From Rugalucina vietnamica (Eukaryota > Mollusca > Bivalvia > Lucinida > Lucinidae), in assembly GCA_964017185.1 (NCBI GenBank), contig OZ024872.1, positions 45,098,188 through 45,162,187 on the forward strand: a DNA stretch of 64,000 bases, read 5' to 3'. Positions 39,448 to 52,400 of the stretch are shown in pieces (the stretch's first letter is position 1; every line of letters begins with the position of its first letter). The notes below the pieces were generated by a model, which was given only the letters and a program-made list of their open reading frames with translations, was not told the DNA's origin and did no database searches. A program made the translations under genes and the position numbers.

Positions 39448-42400
39448 ATGGATGGATGCATGGATGGATGGATGGATGGATGGATGGATGGATGGATGGA
39501 AGTACAGATGTTTAGATGAATGGATGGGTGGGTGTGTGCGTGGATGGACCTCTGAATGAAATGCTGTAAGTTCGGAAATTGTCGTGAGAACTTATTTTTG
39601 CAAATATTCGCGAATTTTATGCCTTGTGAATTCAAGGTGCTAGCTAATAAAGAATCTCTGTAAGCCATATAGACTACATGAACACTCGTAGATTTAAGAC
39701 CTCGTAGTAAATTCGTAAAATAAAAATTGCAAAAATTTCTGAATTTACAGTAACATCATAACTTGTCTCAATGAGAACAAATACAATTGAGGAAGTCAAG
39801 TATTTAGTCTTAATTTAATTAGCCATGTAGAAATAATTTTTAACAGGGGCCAGTTGTTCAAAACCTCGTTAGCGTAACATCACTGTTAAGACCTCAACTT
39901 GTTAAGCAAATACACTGTTATTTTTTGTTGATAAAATGCTCACATTTCATCAACAAAAAATAACAGTGTATTTGTAATATTCATGTTTGAAATTTTAATG
40001 AATCATTAACTAACAATGTCTTTAATTTTTAACAACTGGGCCCTGATGTTTTGGTAAAACAGGGTACTGTATTGGAAATTTATCATTTACATGGCATAGG
40101 ATAGCTTAGAAATAAGATGTATACACGTAGCAATCTGAATTTCAATATGATTTGAAGTTACAATAGGGAGAGATTAAGATAAATGAGCCGCCCCATGGGA
40201 AAACCAACAATCTCCATAGGCGAAAACAAAGGCGCAGATCAGCTTCATGGTAACCGTGAAGCTGATCAGCGCATTTGTTTTCACTACTTGGATAGTACAA
40301 TTCCTCCTCTACTTAACTCCAAAATTTAAAGCTTCTAGCCTGCTTCTGTAGCTGTACAGGCAGGTTTGTGTCAGACCTGTTCGGAAACCACATTGTTGGT
40401 TTTCTCACTAGGCGACTCAAACGTTTCTCATGATTTATATTTTTTATGATTTGATGAGAAAATGATTTGAGGTATACAATATGCATGGTGTATGAATACA
40501 TATTTTCTGGCTAGCACATACTAGCATACTGAACAATATAAAATTACCTCCTTCGGAAGGCAGTTCCTCAACTTTATCTAAAAGGGCAATTGGATGTAAG
40601 CATTTATGAAGCAAAAATGCCTGAAATATTGAATCCAAACTCTTGGCCTCATCTTCGGATATTGAGACTCGTGGAATTTTATAATCTCAACAGCAAATGC
40701 AAATGCATATAGACTGACCTATGTTCAATAACTTTCTCTTCAGAAACTTGTGAAGGCGGACATTTACCTGAAAGCAATTTCATGATTCCAAAGATTTTTT
40801 TTTTTTTTTCAAATCCATTCACAATTGGCTACTAAAATTTACAATGGTTGAAAATCCCCTACCTACCATGGTCAGAAATCTTATTTCAAGTTAAAAACTC
40901 ACACTGCTGACATTTGATGTGATTATAGCAATTATTTACATATGTACAACCAAATGTAAGAGTTTTGCACAATATTTTAACTTTAAATACAAACCTGGAT
41001 TTCCAAAGCCACCGTTCCTGCTCATGAAATCAAAGAACGCCGACAGTATGTGACATAGGCACGAGATGATACTCAGGTCGGGGGCAGGTACACACTGGAA
41101 CCTCTTGTGAGTGTGAAAGAATTTCATTCCCTTCTCAATACTGTAATCAAACAGTGCCTGTAGATGGTGTTTCCCACTGTCTGGCATGTTTCTGGGCAGC
41201 TTTTGTATCCAGGTCTTAACAAATGGCTTCCAGCCCAAATCAACAGGATCCTACAAAAGAGAAAAATGAGACTCGTCAAAAATAAGCACCTTGTAGTTCT
41301 AACTGTCAAACTCCTATTTACATACATTCATTATAACTATCTGAGCAAGATAGTGTAGAATTGTTTGGTTTGTTGTACAAGTTATGGCTTGATGTCCCTG
41401 TCATTAGTTTTTAGTCATATCAGGATGGAGCCAATCGTTAGTGCACTCAACCTGTAATTGTATTTTTCTAAAGGACACATGGAGGAGAATTGGCTACAAA
41501 GTCTGCAACTCCATCAATAGGCCACCACGCTCCTGGCAAAATCATCTGATTCAATTTAACATATGACATTCAAAATGCTTCTGCCGACCTTGAATTGTTT
41601 CTATTAGTTTGCAATAGCAACTGTCATACCATATAAACCATAGCACATCTACTGATGGTAGCTGGCGACGCCTGTGACAGATTATCCACCTCAAACAGCA
41701 ATCTCATCCCCGGGGCGAGGCTTATCCTCTCCCCGCTGGCCAGACACAGGACCTTGGAGTCGTCCAGCACGGTATTAAGGTTCTCCACCCACAGAGTATC
41801 CACCGGTCCGTCCAGGACCAGCCAGCGCCAGTTCATGTGCAGCTCGTCTATCTGGTCTCTGTCCAGGCTCTTGTCGACTTCAGAGGATGTGAGTTCTGTG
41901 GTGGTAATGGTAGCTGTTGCCGGCTAGAATAAGAGAGTGCGTTAAATGGTGTAGAAAAGCATCAAACATGGCATGAATGTTTGTGGGGTTTTTTTTATTT
42001 CTATTCGCTTTGAATGCTAAGACTTCTGGATAATCACAAGCTTTTCTATTCTTTAAGTTGTATATGAGCTACGACATGAGAAAACTAGTCTCTGAGGTTT
42101 CTGACCAGGTGCGACACAAATCGGCCTACACAGTCACAGAAGCAGGCTAGAGGCTTGAAATATTAGCTATAAGTAGAACAGGAATTGTACTATCCGAGTA
42201 GCGAAAACAAAGGCGCTGCCCCTTTGGTTTCGTATATGCAGATTATTGGTTTTCTCAAGATGTTGCTCATTCCTTAAGTTGTATATATAAATGTGCATAA
42301 AACCAGCCTGAATGCAGCTGCTTCTATAAAATTATATAACAGCAACATTACAAACATAACCAGAGGACCACTGGTCCTGAGAACGCTCACCTGAAGCCTG

Positions 42401-45400
42401 ATCCTGGAGTATTAAGTCATCATGAAATGACCTTGACCTAGAATACTCACACACCTTTACTGAAGTCATAAGTTGTCTGCATTTGCAAAATTTCAGGTCT
42501 CAGGCTGCAATATTTTCCAAACCCAGTGATTTATAAGAAAACCATAATTTTAATTTTGATATTTAAATGACTTTGGATCAAGGTCAAGAAATGACCTTGG
42601 CCTTCATTAATTACTTACCTTCATTGACGTCATTGGTTGTCTGCATCTAGCAACTTCCAGGTCTCAGACTGCAACAGTTTCCCAAATATCCATTGTTTTC
42701 GCCTTTTCCCATGTAAAAGCCTATGTTTCCAAAATTGACCTTGCCATAAAATAGGTCATGGTCATCCTATGGTCATCATTTGATCAAACTATGATGGGCT
42801 GGAATCCCAAATGCTACATACCAAGTTTCGCGAAAATCGGCCTGCCGGTTCTGGAGAAGAAAATTTTTGAGTGGTTTTTACCATATATGGGCGTGGCGGC
42901 CATCTTGGTCATGTGACCTGGATTTCCCGATCAAACTTTCGTCTCCCCTACCCATGGATGCTCCACATAAAATTTCACTTTGATTGGCCCAGCAGTTTCA
43001 GAGAAGAAGATCTTTGAAAAGTGTGAATGGACGACAGACTGGCCAAGGTCAAGAGATGACCTTGACCTAAATTAATCACAAACCTTCATCTACTCCATTA
43101 GTTGTTTGCATCTACCACTTTTCAAGCATCAGGCTGCAATAGTTTTCAAAAAATCCGTAGTTTTCACTTTTTCCCATGTAAAAGCCTATGTTTCCAAATT
43201 TGACCTTGCCGTAAAATAGGTCAAGGTCATCCAAGGGTCATCATTTTATCAAACTGATGGGCTGAAGTCCCCGATGCTACATACCAAGTTTCGTGGAAAT
43301 CAGCCCACCGGTTCTGGAGAAGAAGATTTTTGAAGGGTTTTTACCATATATGGGCGTGGCGGCCATCTTGGTCATGTGACCTGATTTTCGCGATCAAACT
43401 TGAAATGCCACTACCCAAGGAGGCTCCACATAAAATTTCAACTAGATCGGCCAAGCAGTTTTAGAGAAGAAGATCTTTGAAATTGTGGACGACGGACGCA
43501 CGACGGACGGACGGACGGACGCCGGATCATGGCCATCCTATAAGCTCACCGTGTGAGCCTTCAGCTCAGGTGAGCTAAAAATAGGTAAGTAAAACACAGA
43601 CACTGACTGTTGCCTTTCAGCTTTATGTGTGTTTCAATTTGAAAGCTTTTCCACATAGTCCAGTCTTTCTGAATTGATGCAAAATGTATTAAGCAAGGTA
43701 CTTTGAGGGTTGGCTGTAAAATAAACTTGTTGAAGTAAACATCTTCTGTCTGACAACCAGATTTTACATACAAAACAATTTCATGCATGATGGGAACTCA
43801 CTGCTTAAACTGTAAGAGTCCAAGTAAAATGGGATGCATAAAATAAATTAGATGCCTAATCAGATCAACTTAAAAGACTAAAAGCACATGTGCTTGAAGT
43901 TTTTCCCTTAAATCTTCCAAATGTCTAAGAGCAGTTCAGAGTTAATGTAGAAATACATTATGGAAAAAAATTAAGCTTCTCATTATTTTCCCCTCAAAGA
44001 TACAGAACAACACACAAAGCAAAGAAAATTCTGGTTACAAAAGCAACATGCATAAATGCACACAACATGTAACAAGACAGAAATCAGTAGTGGTCCTATT
44101 TTTTTAAAAAAGAAAATGCAGTCAGAAATAGAGCAAAATACAAGCAATATCATAAATAAAGACCAGCATATTTTGGAGGCAAATTCTTCTATTTGGACAA
44201 CTTGCATGACTTTTACAATGCCATCAGCAATTTTATAGTGAATCTAGACAGAAGACATTTTACAATATGTAAAATTTAAAAAAAATCTTCATTCAAAAAC
44301 AAGTTCTAATGAAGACTATCATGGATAAGTTGGAGAGTCTTGTATAGTCCATTACAAGAACATACCCATGCAATATACAGAGATTTTTATAAACAAAAAT
44401 TGAAAATTTCATTTGAAAATTTTTAATTTATTTTATACTTTACAGTGAAAACCAATGTATACCAAAACATGATACAGCCCCTTTCAATCGAAATTGCCGT
44501 TTGAGCATTTAGGTCAATCAAATTTGTTCACTCGAGTTTGCCGTTTGTTTGTAAATCAGGTAAATTTTTATTCTATTTTAGAACTGAAAAAGTGTCCCAG
44601 GTGCCAGGTGTTCTTAAAATCTATTCAGCATTTATCTTTAGGTAATGATGTCACCTCTTCTGATAAAAACATTGTAATTGCTTGGTTAAAGCACATTTTT
44701 ATTTCAAATTCTTTGCACAACTACACAATGCATATAAAGAACACACATTTGTAAAAAGATAGAGACAAAAACAGAATTCTATCAATTTAAGCAGTTACCT
44801 GATCGGTATGAGTACTGGCAAAAATTTCACATAGAAAGTTAAAATTTTCACTCGAGTTTGCCGTTTTTAAAGGTCATTTAGTTTGAAGCTGTCACTCAGA
44901 TCAGCAGATCAGTCGATCCAGATGTCTTTGAGGACAACATGAAAAGAAACTCAGATCTTCGGTACACATGGTCTTCTTGTGTGATGCAAATGCTCAAACA
45001 GAAAACTCGAGTGAAAGGGGCTGTAAAATTGATATTTTCATTGATATGAAATTTCACTGATATCAAATCTTACTGATATCAAAACTCACAAGTGACTAAT
45101 ATCAGCCTATATCTTTACTGTAGAAGAGGAACGACTTTTAGCATAAAATAAAAAGAAAATTTGCTTTTTTTTCAGTGAATACCAAAAATATTTTATCTCG
45201 TGAGTTGAAAACATAGATGAAATTTACTTTTTTGAGGTGAATACCAAATATATTTCATCGAGTGAGTTGAAAACATCAAAATTTTCACGAGTGCGTAGCA
45301 CGAGTGAAAATTTAGTTGTTTTCAAGTCACGAAATGAAATATATTTGGTATTTACCAATAAAAAGTAAATTTTCTTTTTATTTTACACAATACACGGGCA

Positions 45401-48400
45401 TGTTCCTATTCACAAAGCAGGCGGTGAAAATGCAAAAACCAAAATTTTTTGAAAACACAAATAATTTTGGTACCACATTGTTCCTAACGTTCTAACTAAG
45501 AAAATGAATACCCACACTTTATGTTTTTGTTTGTAAATAACGGAGTTATAGGCATTTGAATTTCTGAAGTGAGGCACATTTAATGATGTCAAGTAAATGG
45601 AAATGTCAGAAGTAATCCAAACTCTACAGTGAAAATATCGGCTGATATCAATCACTAGTGAAAATATCAATTCTGCAGTGAAAATATCCCTTTTATCCAT
45701 TTTTGATATACATTAATTTCACTGCTAAGTATAAAATAAATCATAATTTTCACTCGTGCTGCACACTCATAAAAAAAACTCACTCAATGAAATAAATTTG
45801 GTATTCATCTCAAAAAAGCAAATATCCTCTATATATTTAATATTTTTTGCTCAAAACACTGATTGTGAGTACATGTATGTTAGAACTGCCTTGCCCAGAT
45901 GGTTCTAACGAGTGCCCACAATCCTTGTTTTGGATCAGAAACAAGAACTAGAGGACCATTGGTCCTGTAGCTCACCTGAGATATTATCACATTGTAAGCT
46001 CATGAGATTTAAATTAATTGAGAATCGACCAATGAAAGTCTATGCATGGACACTACTGACCCCCAGGGCATGGCCAAATTTGACCCAGGGGCATGACTGG
46101 CACAATTTATAATGGGGACTACCAAACATTGCTACATACAAAATATAGAAGCTCTGGGCCTTTTGGTTTCAGAGTAGAAGATTTTTTTAGTTTTTCCCAT
46201 TGTAAGTCTATGGAGACTATCTACCCCCGGGGCGTGGCCAAATTTGACCCCAGGGGCATGGCTGGCACAATTTATGTAGAGGACCATTAGCCATTGCCAC
46301 ATACAAAATATCAAAGCTGTGTGCCCTGTGGTTTCAGAGAAGAAGATTTTTGAATTTTTTTCCCATAGCAAGTCTATTGAGACTATCAACCTCCAGGGCC
46401 TGGCCAAATTTGACCCCAGGGGCATGAATGGCACAATTTATGTAGAGGACCATTAGCCATTGCTACATACCAAATATCAAAGCTGTGGGCCTAGTGGTTT
46501 CAGAGAAGAAGATTTTTTTTAGTTTTTCCTATTGTAGGTCTATGGAGACTATCGACCCGCGGGGCGTTGCCAAATTTGACCCCGGGGACATGATTGGCAC
46601 AATTTATGTAGAGGACCATTAGCCATTGCCACATACAAAATCTCAAAGCTGTGGGCCCTGTGGTTTCAGAGAAGAAGATTTTTGAATTTTTTTCCCATAG
46701 TAAGTCTATGGAGACTATCAACCCCCGGGGCGTGGCCAAATTTGACCCCAGGGGCATGAATGGCATAATTTATGTAGAGGACCATTAGCCATTGCTACAT
46801 ACCAAATATCAAAGCTGTTGGCCTAGTGGTTTCAGAGAAGAAGATTTTTTTAGTTTTTTTCCTATTGTAGGTCTATAGAGACTATCGACCCCCGGGGCGT
46901 GGCCAAATTTGACCCCAGGGGCATGATTGGCATAATTTATGTAGAGGACCATTAGCCTTTGCCACATAAAATATATCAAAGCTGTGGGCCCTGTGGTTTC
47001 AGAGAAGAAGATTTTTTTAATTTTTTTCCCATAGTAAGTCTATGGAGACTATCAACCCCCGGGGCGTGGCCAAATTGGACCCCAGGGGCATGAATGGCAC
47101 AATTTATGTAGAGGACCATTAGCTATTGCTACATACCAAATATCAAAGCTGTGGGCCTAGTGGTTTCAGAGAAGAAGATTTTTTTAGTTTTTCCAATTGT
47201 AAGTCTATGGAGACTATCGACCCCCGGGGCCTAGACAAATTTGACCCCAGGGGCATGGCTGGCACAATTTATGTAGAGGACCATTAGCCATTGCCACATA
47301 CCAAATATCAAAGCTGTGGGCCCTGTGGTTTCAGAGAAGAAGATTTTTTAATTTTTTTCCCATAGTAAGTCTATGGAGACTATTGACCCCCGGGGCGTGG
47401 CCAAATTTGACCCCAGGGGCATGAATGGCACAATTTATGTAGAGGACCATTAGCCATTGCTACATACCAAATATCAAAGCTGTGGGCCTAGTGGTTTCAG
47501 AGAAGAAGATTTTTTTAGTTTTTCCCATTGAAAGTCTATGGAGACTATCGACCCCCGGGGCGTGGCCAAATTTGACCCCAGGGGCATGGCTGGCACAATT
47601 TATGTAGAGGACCATTAGCCATTGCCACATACAAAATATCAAAGCTGTGGGCCCTGTGGTTTCAGAGAAGAAGATTTTTGAATTTTTTTCCCATAGAAAG
47701 TCTATGGAGAGTATCGACCCCCGGGGCGTGGCCAAATTTGACCCCAGGGGCATGAATGGCACAATTTTTGTAGAGGACCATTAGCCATTGCTACATACCA
47801 TATATCAAAGCTGTGGGCCTAGTGGTTTCAGAGAAGAAGATTTTTTTAGTTTTTCCCATTGTAAGTCTATGGGACCTATCTGTTGCCATGGAAACCACAA
47901 TTTTGATACAATCTGCTCCAAAACCTAATGCCATCAATCCCCCAACCCAATTATGGTTCACATTAAATTTGATCAAGATCGGCCAACTAGCTTCAGAAAT
48001 ATTCTTCTTTGAAATTGTGGACGGACGACGACGACGACGGACGACGACGGACGACGACGACGACGGATGCCTGCCTATCCTATAAGCTCACCTGTGAGCC
48101 TTCGGCTCAGGTGAGCTAAAAATAGATATACCCCTATCAACCCCAGTTTAACTTTACTTGAAGCCAGTAAAAACGCAACTTTCAGCATACAACCTATCCA
48201 ACGACTCTTGGATATTTTCATAATGTTATTATATAAAATCATGAAATTGTCGTCCCGATATGAAGGCCATATTCGTCTTGTGCTAAATTAGCAAGTGAAG
48301 TAAAGCGATCTGCGTTTGTCGATTAAGGGACACAACTCAAACATGGACAAAACAAAAGCAAATTCACCTGATCAATCCAGCTATACGTTAACCTTTATGA

Positions 48401-49194
48401 CTAGCTCTTTTGTGTTTAAACGTTCGGTCAATGCCAATATTGCTCTAAAGTCTATGTAAACCATTCCGCAGATTGTTTTTTTTTCAAGTTTTGATCTTAT
48501 AAAAGGCCATCAAAGTCAGTACATTTACCGGAAGTGAATTCAAGAATGCCATTTTTGAAAATTAAAGCTGTCATAAAATGGACCCATATGCTAGAACGTA
48601 ACATCTACTGTGTCTTAACTATGGAATGATTCTGTTTTATTGAAGTTTCGGTAGATTCTCAAAATCTGTGGTATTTTTTTGAAAATTTGAATAATTGGAA
48701 ATTAATCTTGGTCGTTCCATCAGGTGGAATTGTCGGTATTACACAGTTTTTTTGTTGCTGGTATTCGGCCGCATACTTCCGCATTGATATTGGGTTGCTA
48801 TGCAAGGTTGAATGGGTTTAAGATTGAATTTTAATGATTTTGTCATTTTTCACCCAAAATCAACCAGAAGTGCTAAATTGAGTTCAGTTTTCGCTGAACG
48901 ATTCTCGGGCGAGGGGCAAGCTGACTTCGCTATAAACAAAGCGCACAAGGTGTCCCTGAAAGGTAGAAATAACCTGTATATCAGTTGCGTTTTTAATGGT
49001 TTTAAGAATATATAAAAGTGGTGTATAAGGGGTATACATAACATGGAAAATTTATCCTGATACAAAAAACCATTTTGACATGTTTTCCTATTGGAAAAAG
49101 TCTCTTAGCCTCCTATAGAAGGAAACAAATCAATTTCATCTATACCTGATTTTATTGAATTATAAATATTTTTTTTTTACATGGGACACTTGAA

Positions 49195-49271
<77 letters not shown>

Positions 49272-49276
49272 GGTGG

Positions 49277-49338
<62 letters not shown>

Positions 49339-49354
49339 TTGATGATGATAACTG

Positions 49355-49437
<83 letters not shown>

Positions 49438-52400
49438 GCGCCAAGTTATGGACAATCCTGAATCACTTCACTGTGATTAAATCAATCAGAACATGCCTGC
49501 ACACAGACTTGAAGAAATATTATTTTTAAAGTTCATTCTTCCATGCAACATTATCATGCATGACAGTTCATGCCCATAGAATTTATACATGTACTTACTA
49601 TTGTTACTGGCTTCCAGAAAATTCTCTGTACATCATTAGAGGACAAATATTGAAATAAATAAATACAAAATCATCCCACCATAGCCACTGATGTATCATT
49701 CTGGACGAGCAGTACAAAAATTAAAACATCTATGTTTTGAATAGTAGAAAATCAAAAACTTTTACTGATGATATTAAACATTGATGATATATCTGTTTTA
49801 AAAGTTCAGTAAAATGGTATCCCCAAATCCTCAGACAGAAGTGCAAAACCAAACAATCATATCTAACAAATCACATCAGTGGTGCCCTGTGTATTTTTTT
49901 CTGATTATAATCAATACTTAGACAGGCAGAGAATAAAGCACACAGAAAAAACTTTGCTATGGCAGAAGCAATGCAAATGGCAAAATACAAATGCAAAAAT
50001 AAGCAAGAAAGTGAAATTGTGCAATTTTATATGTGTATAGGGTGAAATATGTGAAAATAGTAAATCCCGCATATAAACCATTGTTCCTAAAAACATGCAA
50101 ATTTAACCCTTCTCCTTTATTGAGTATTAACTTACGTTAATTATTCTTAATATTCTGCTACCAACCTGTTAGCAAGTTTATCTATTCAGTTTTATGAGAG
50201 TAAAAGCATATTGGCAACTAAAATATCATTTAGAGAACATTTTATAAGGATACCAAAACCTAACTAATTTAAACATTCTGCCTTTCTAATTCTTAAGATT
50301 AAATAAAGAAAAGAAAAACTGAACATCTACACCATCTATTTATGCATGTATTGAAACATTATAGAAATATATCTTATAGTTAAAACTGAAAATGTCAACA
50401 AAATATATTATTTACAAAATCACTGATAACACTAATTAAATGAAATATGGACCTATCGAACTTTCCTGGGTACCAATACTAAGTCTCTTCAAAAGAAACA
50501 AATATTTTACAGTTTCCTCTGAGGTTATACACAAACCATACTAGAAGATTGACTGCACTTTCAGTTTGGGAACCATAACAAATTTTGTTCAGTTCAGAAA
50601 GCAATAGATAGCACAAATGTGCCCTTAAAATTTGTATTTGGGGCACAATAACATATGACAAGTTTCCTTTGAAATTCTTATATATTTACAGCGAAATAGA
50701 TAACGATGTGTACTGCGTATGTACGCACGATTTTTTGCCCTGTACGCATAGAAATATCAGATCTGTGCGTACCATGTACGCAGTAAAAATCAGCGGTACG
50801 CAAACAGTTTACGATTTAATGCGTACACAGATAAAAATACCTTTAAAATTGTCACAAAATGACAATTTGTCAACTAGTATTGTGAGGCTTCTCTGTCAAC
50901 AATCGAAAAGTAGTTACAATATGAATGCAGCTTCTGATCGTTTCATATTACATACCATGCAATATATATATTATGTATCTTCAGTAGTTATACCATAAAC
51001 GTGTATTCCGTTCAGTGTCTGTTAACCAAATGTTTATTCATGAATTTATTAGTAGTGTGTCACTTTGGTTTATTGAATAGGCATTTTGCATCGATTTCTG
51101 GTCATATTTTTTTTAATTCAAACTTGATGTATTCCATGTTCTACAGCCATGCCAGTTATGTTTTTCCTCACTTTTGCTTTCTTATTATCTATACTGGATA
51201 CAAAAGTATGGTTTAACAAGCCTTCTATGACAGAATAACATGTAATTTTAGGATTATCAACCAGTTTACTTGAATTTTCATACTTGAATAAATGGTCTTA
51301 TCCATACGTGTGCATATCTATAAGTTTGATTCTGAATGAGAGGCTAGAATATGAACCTTCAGAAAACGCCTACACAGTAATATTGTCGGTACGCACTGTA
51401 CATTTATTCTGATGCGTACAGTACGCATTGCGAAAAATAATTATCTACATCACTGTATTTACATACCCTGGTGTGATCAGTCATCACTGAGCCTGAGGTA
51501 CTGGGTCGCGTATCATCTGAGTTGTGTTTAGACAGCTCCTTGGAGAACTTTCTCACCGCCATAGCAATAAGACCATCAGTCCAGTCGTAGGTCAGAGGAT
51601 CTGTCTCACCATATAGTTCACCAAGCTTCACACATTTTGGGTTGACAGTGAATACCTCACAGTGCCCTTTCTTGGCTCTGTTGTGCTGTAAATGAAAATG
51701 AGAAAATCTTGTTAACTTGTTTTTTTATTTCTTATTTCTTATATGCCAACAGGTGACAGAACCAACCAAATCAATATTTCATGATATTGTTTTAAAAACA
51801 GTGTGTGTCTATGAATTCAGGACATTAATATCCAGATTTGATAATCTCCCTCCTTCCTGAGCCATGATAGTAGGCAGCAACACCAAAGCCCTCTGTAGGA
51901 TACTTCTAACCGTAGTCTTCCCACACATGGTCTGGCCTATTAATATGCTACAATCTTTGACCATGATCTGATGGTACAGATGGTATATTAAATTCAACAC
52001 ACCACAAAAACAACAATCCCTTTCCCTCCTTTATCCTGTTCGTCATCCTGTGCTTTGAAAGTTGGCAGCAATACCAGCACCCTCTGTTGAATACTTCTGA
52101 CCACTGTCTTCCAACTGCCTATCTGTCCTATCAACATGACGCCATGTCAGACCATTATCTGACACAGGATTTTAAGCAACTTACCACAAAGACAGCCTTT
52201 CCCTTCCCTCTACCCTTCTGTTTATTATCTTCAGCTGTTAGAGTCGACAGCAACACCAAGGCTCTCTGAGTGTAGTCTTTCCACTGCCTGTAGGGCCCAC
52301 CAACACCATGCAGGGCCATAATCTGATTGTAGGTTGCTACATATCTAAGACTTAGATAAAATCCAACTTACCACAAACACAGCCTTTCCTTTCCCTCCTT

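Larger units (their letters stand above)
44349..45412. repeat. Family B-related element with nested insertion and hairpin
   Basis: Ends ATTACAAGAACATACCCATGC and GGGCATGTTCCTATTC are inverted and B-like. The interior holds a TA-flanked element (44476-45023) and a hairpin of about 160 bp (45222-45379). Confidence 0.6.

Noticed and set aside
39264-39668. 134-codon frame of Ile-His-Pro-Ser repeats
   Set aside because: Translation of the (ATGG)n tract on the - strand.
40721-40769. Possible 49-nt exon ([15 protein letters not shown]) with TTTCAG acceptor and GTCAGT donor between 40995 and 40548
   Set aside because: Its length (49 nt) breaks the phase: joining it to the following exon gives an immediate stop, while skipping it gives a clean frame.
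46132-47976. Family of about 100-residue proteins starting MPFMPLGSN
   Set aside because: Same frame repeated in each 166-bp tandem unit of a family C element; stops and unit variation show no coding constraint.
49160-49461. Open frames of polySer, polyHis and polyMet
   Set aside because: Direct translation of a (GAT)n microsatellite in several frames, no flanking gene structure.
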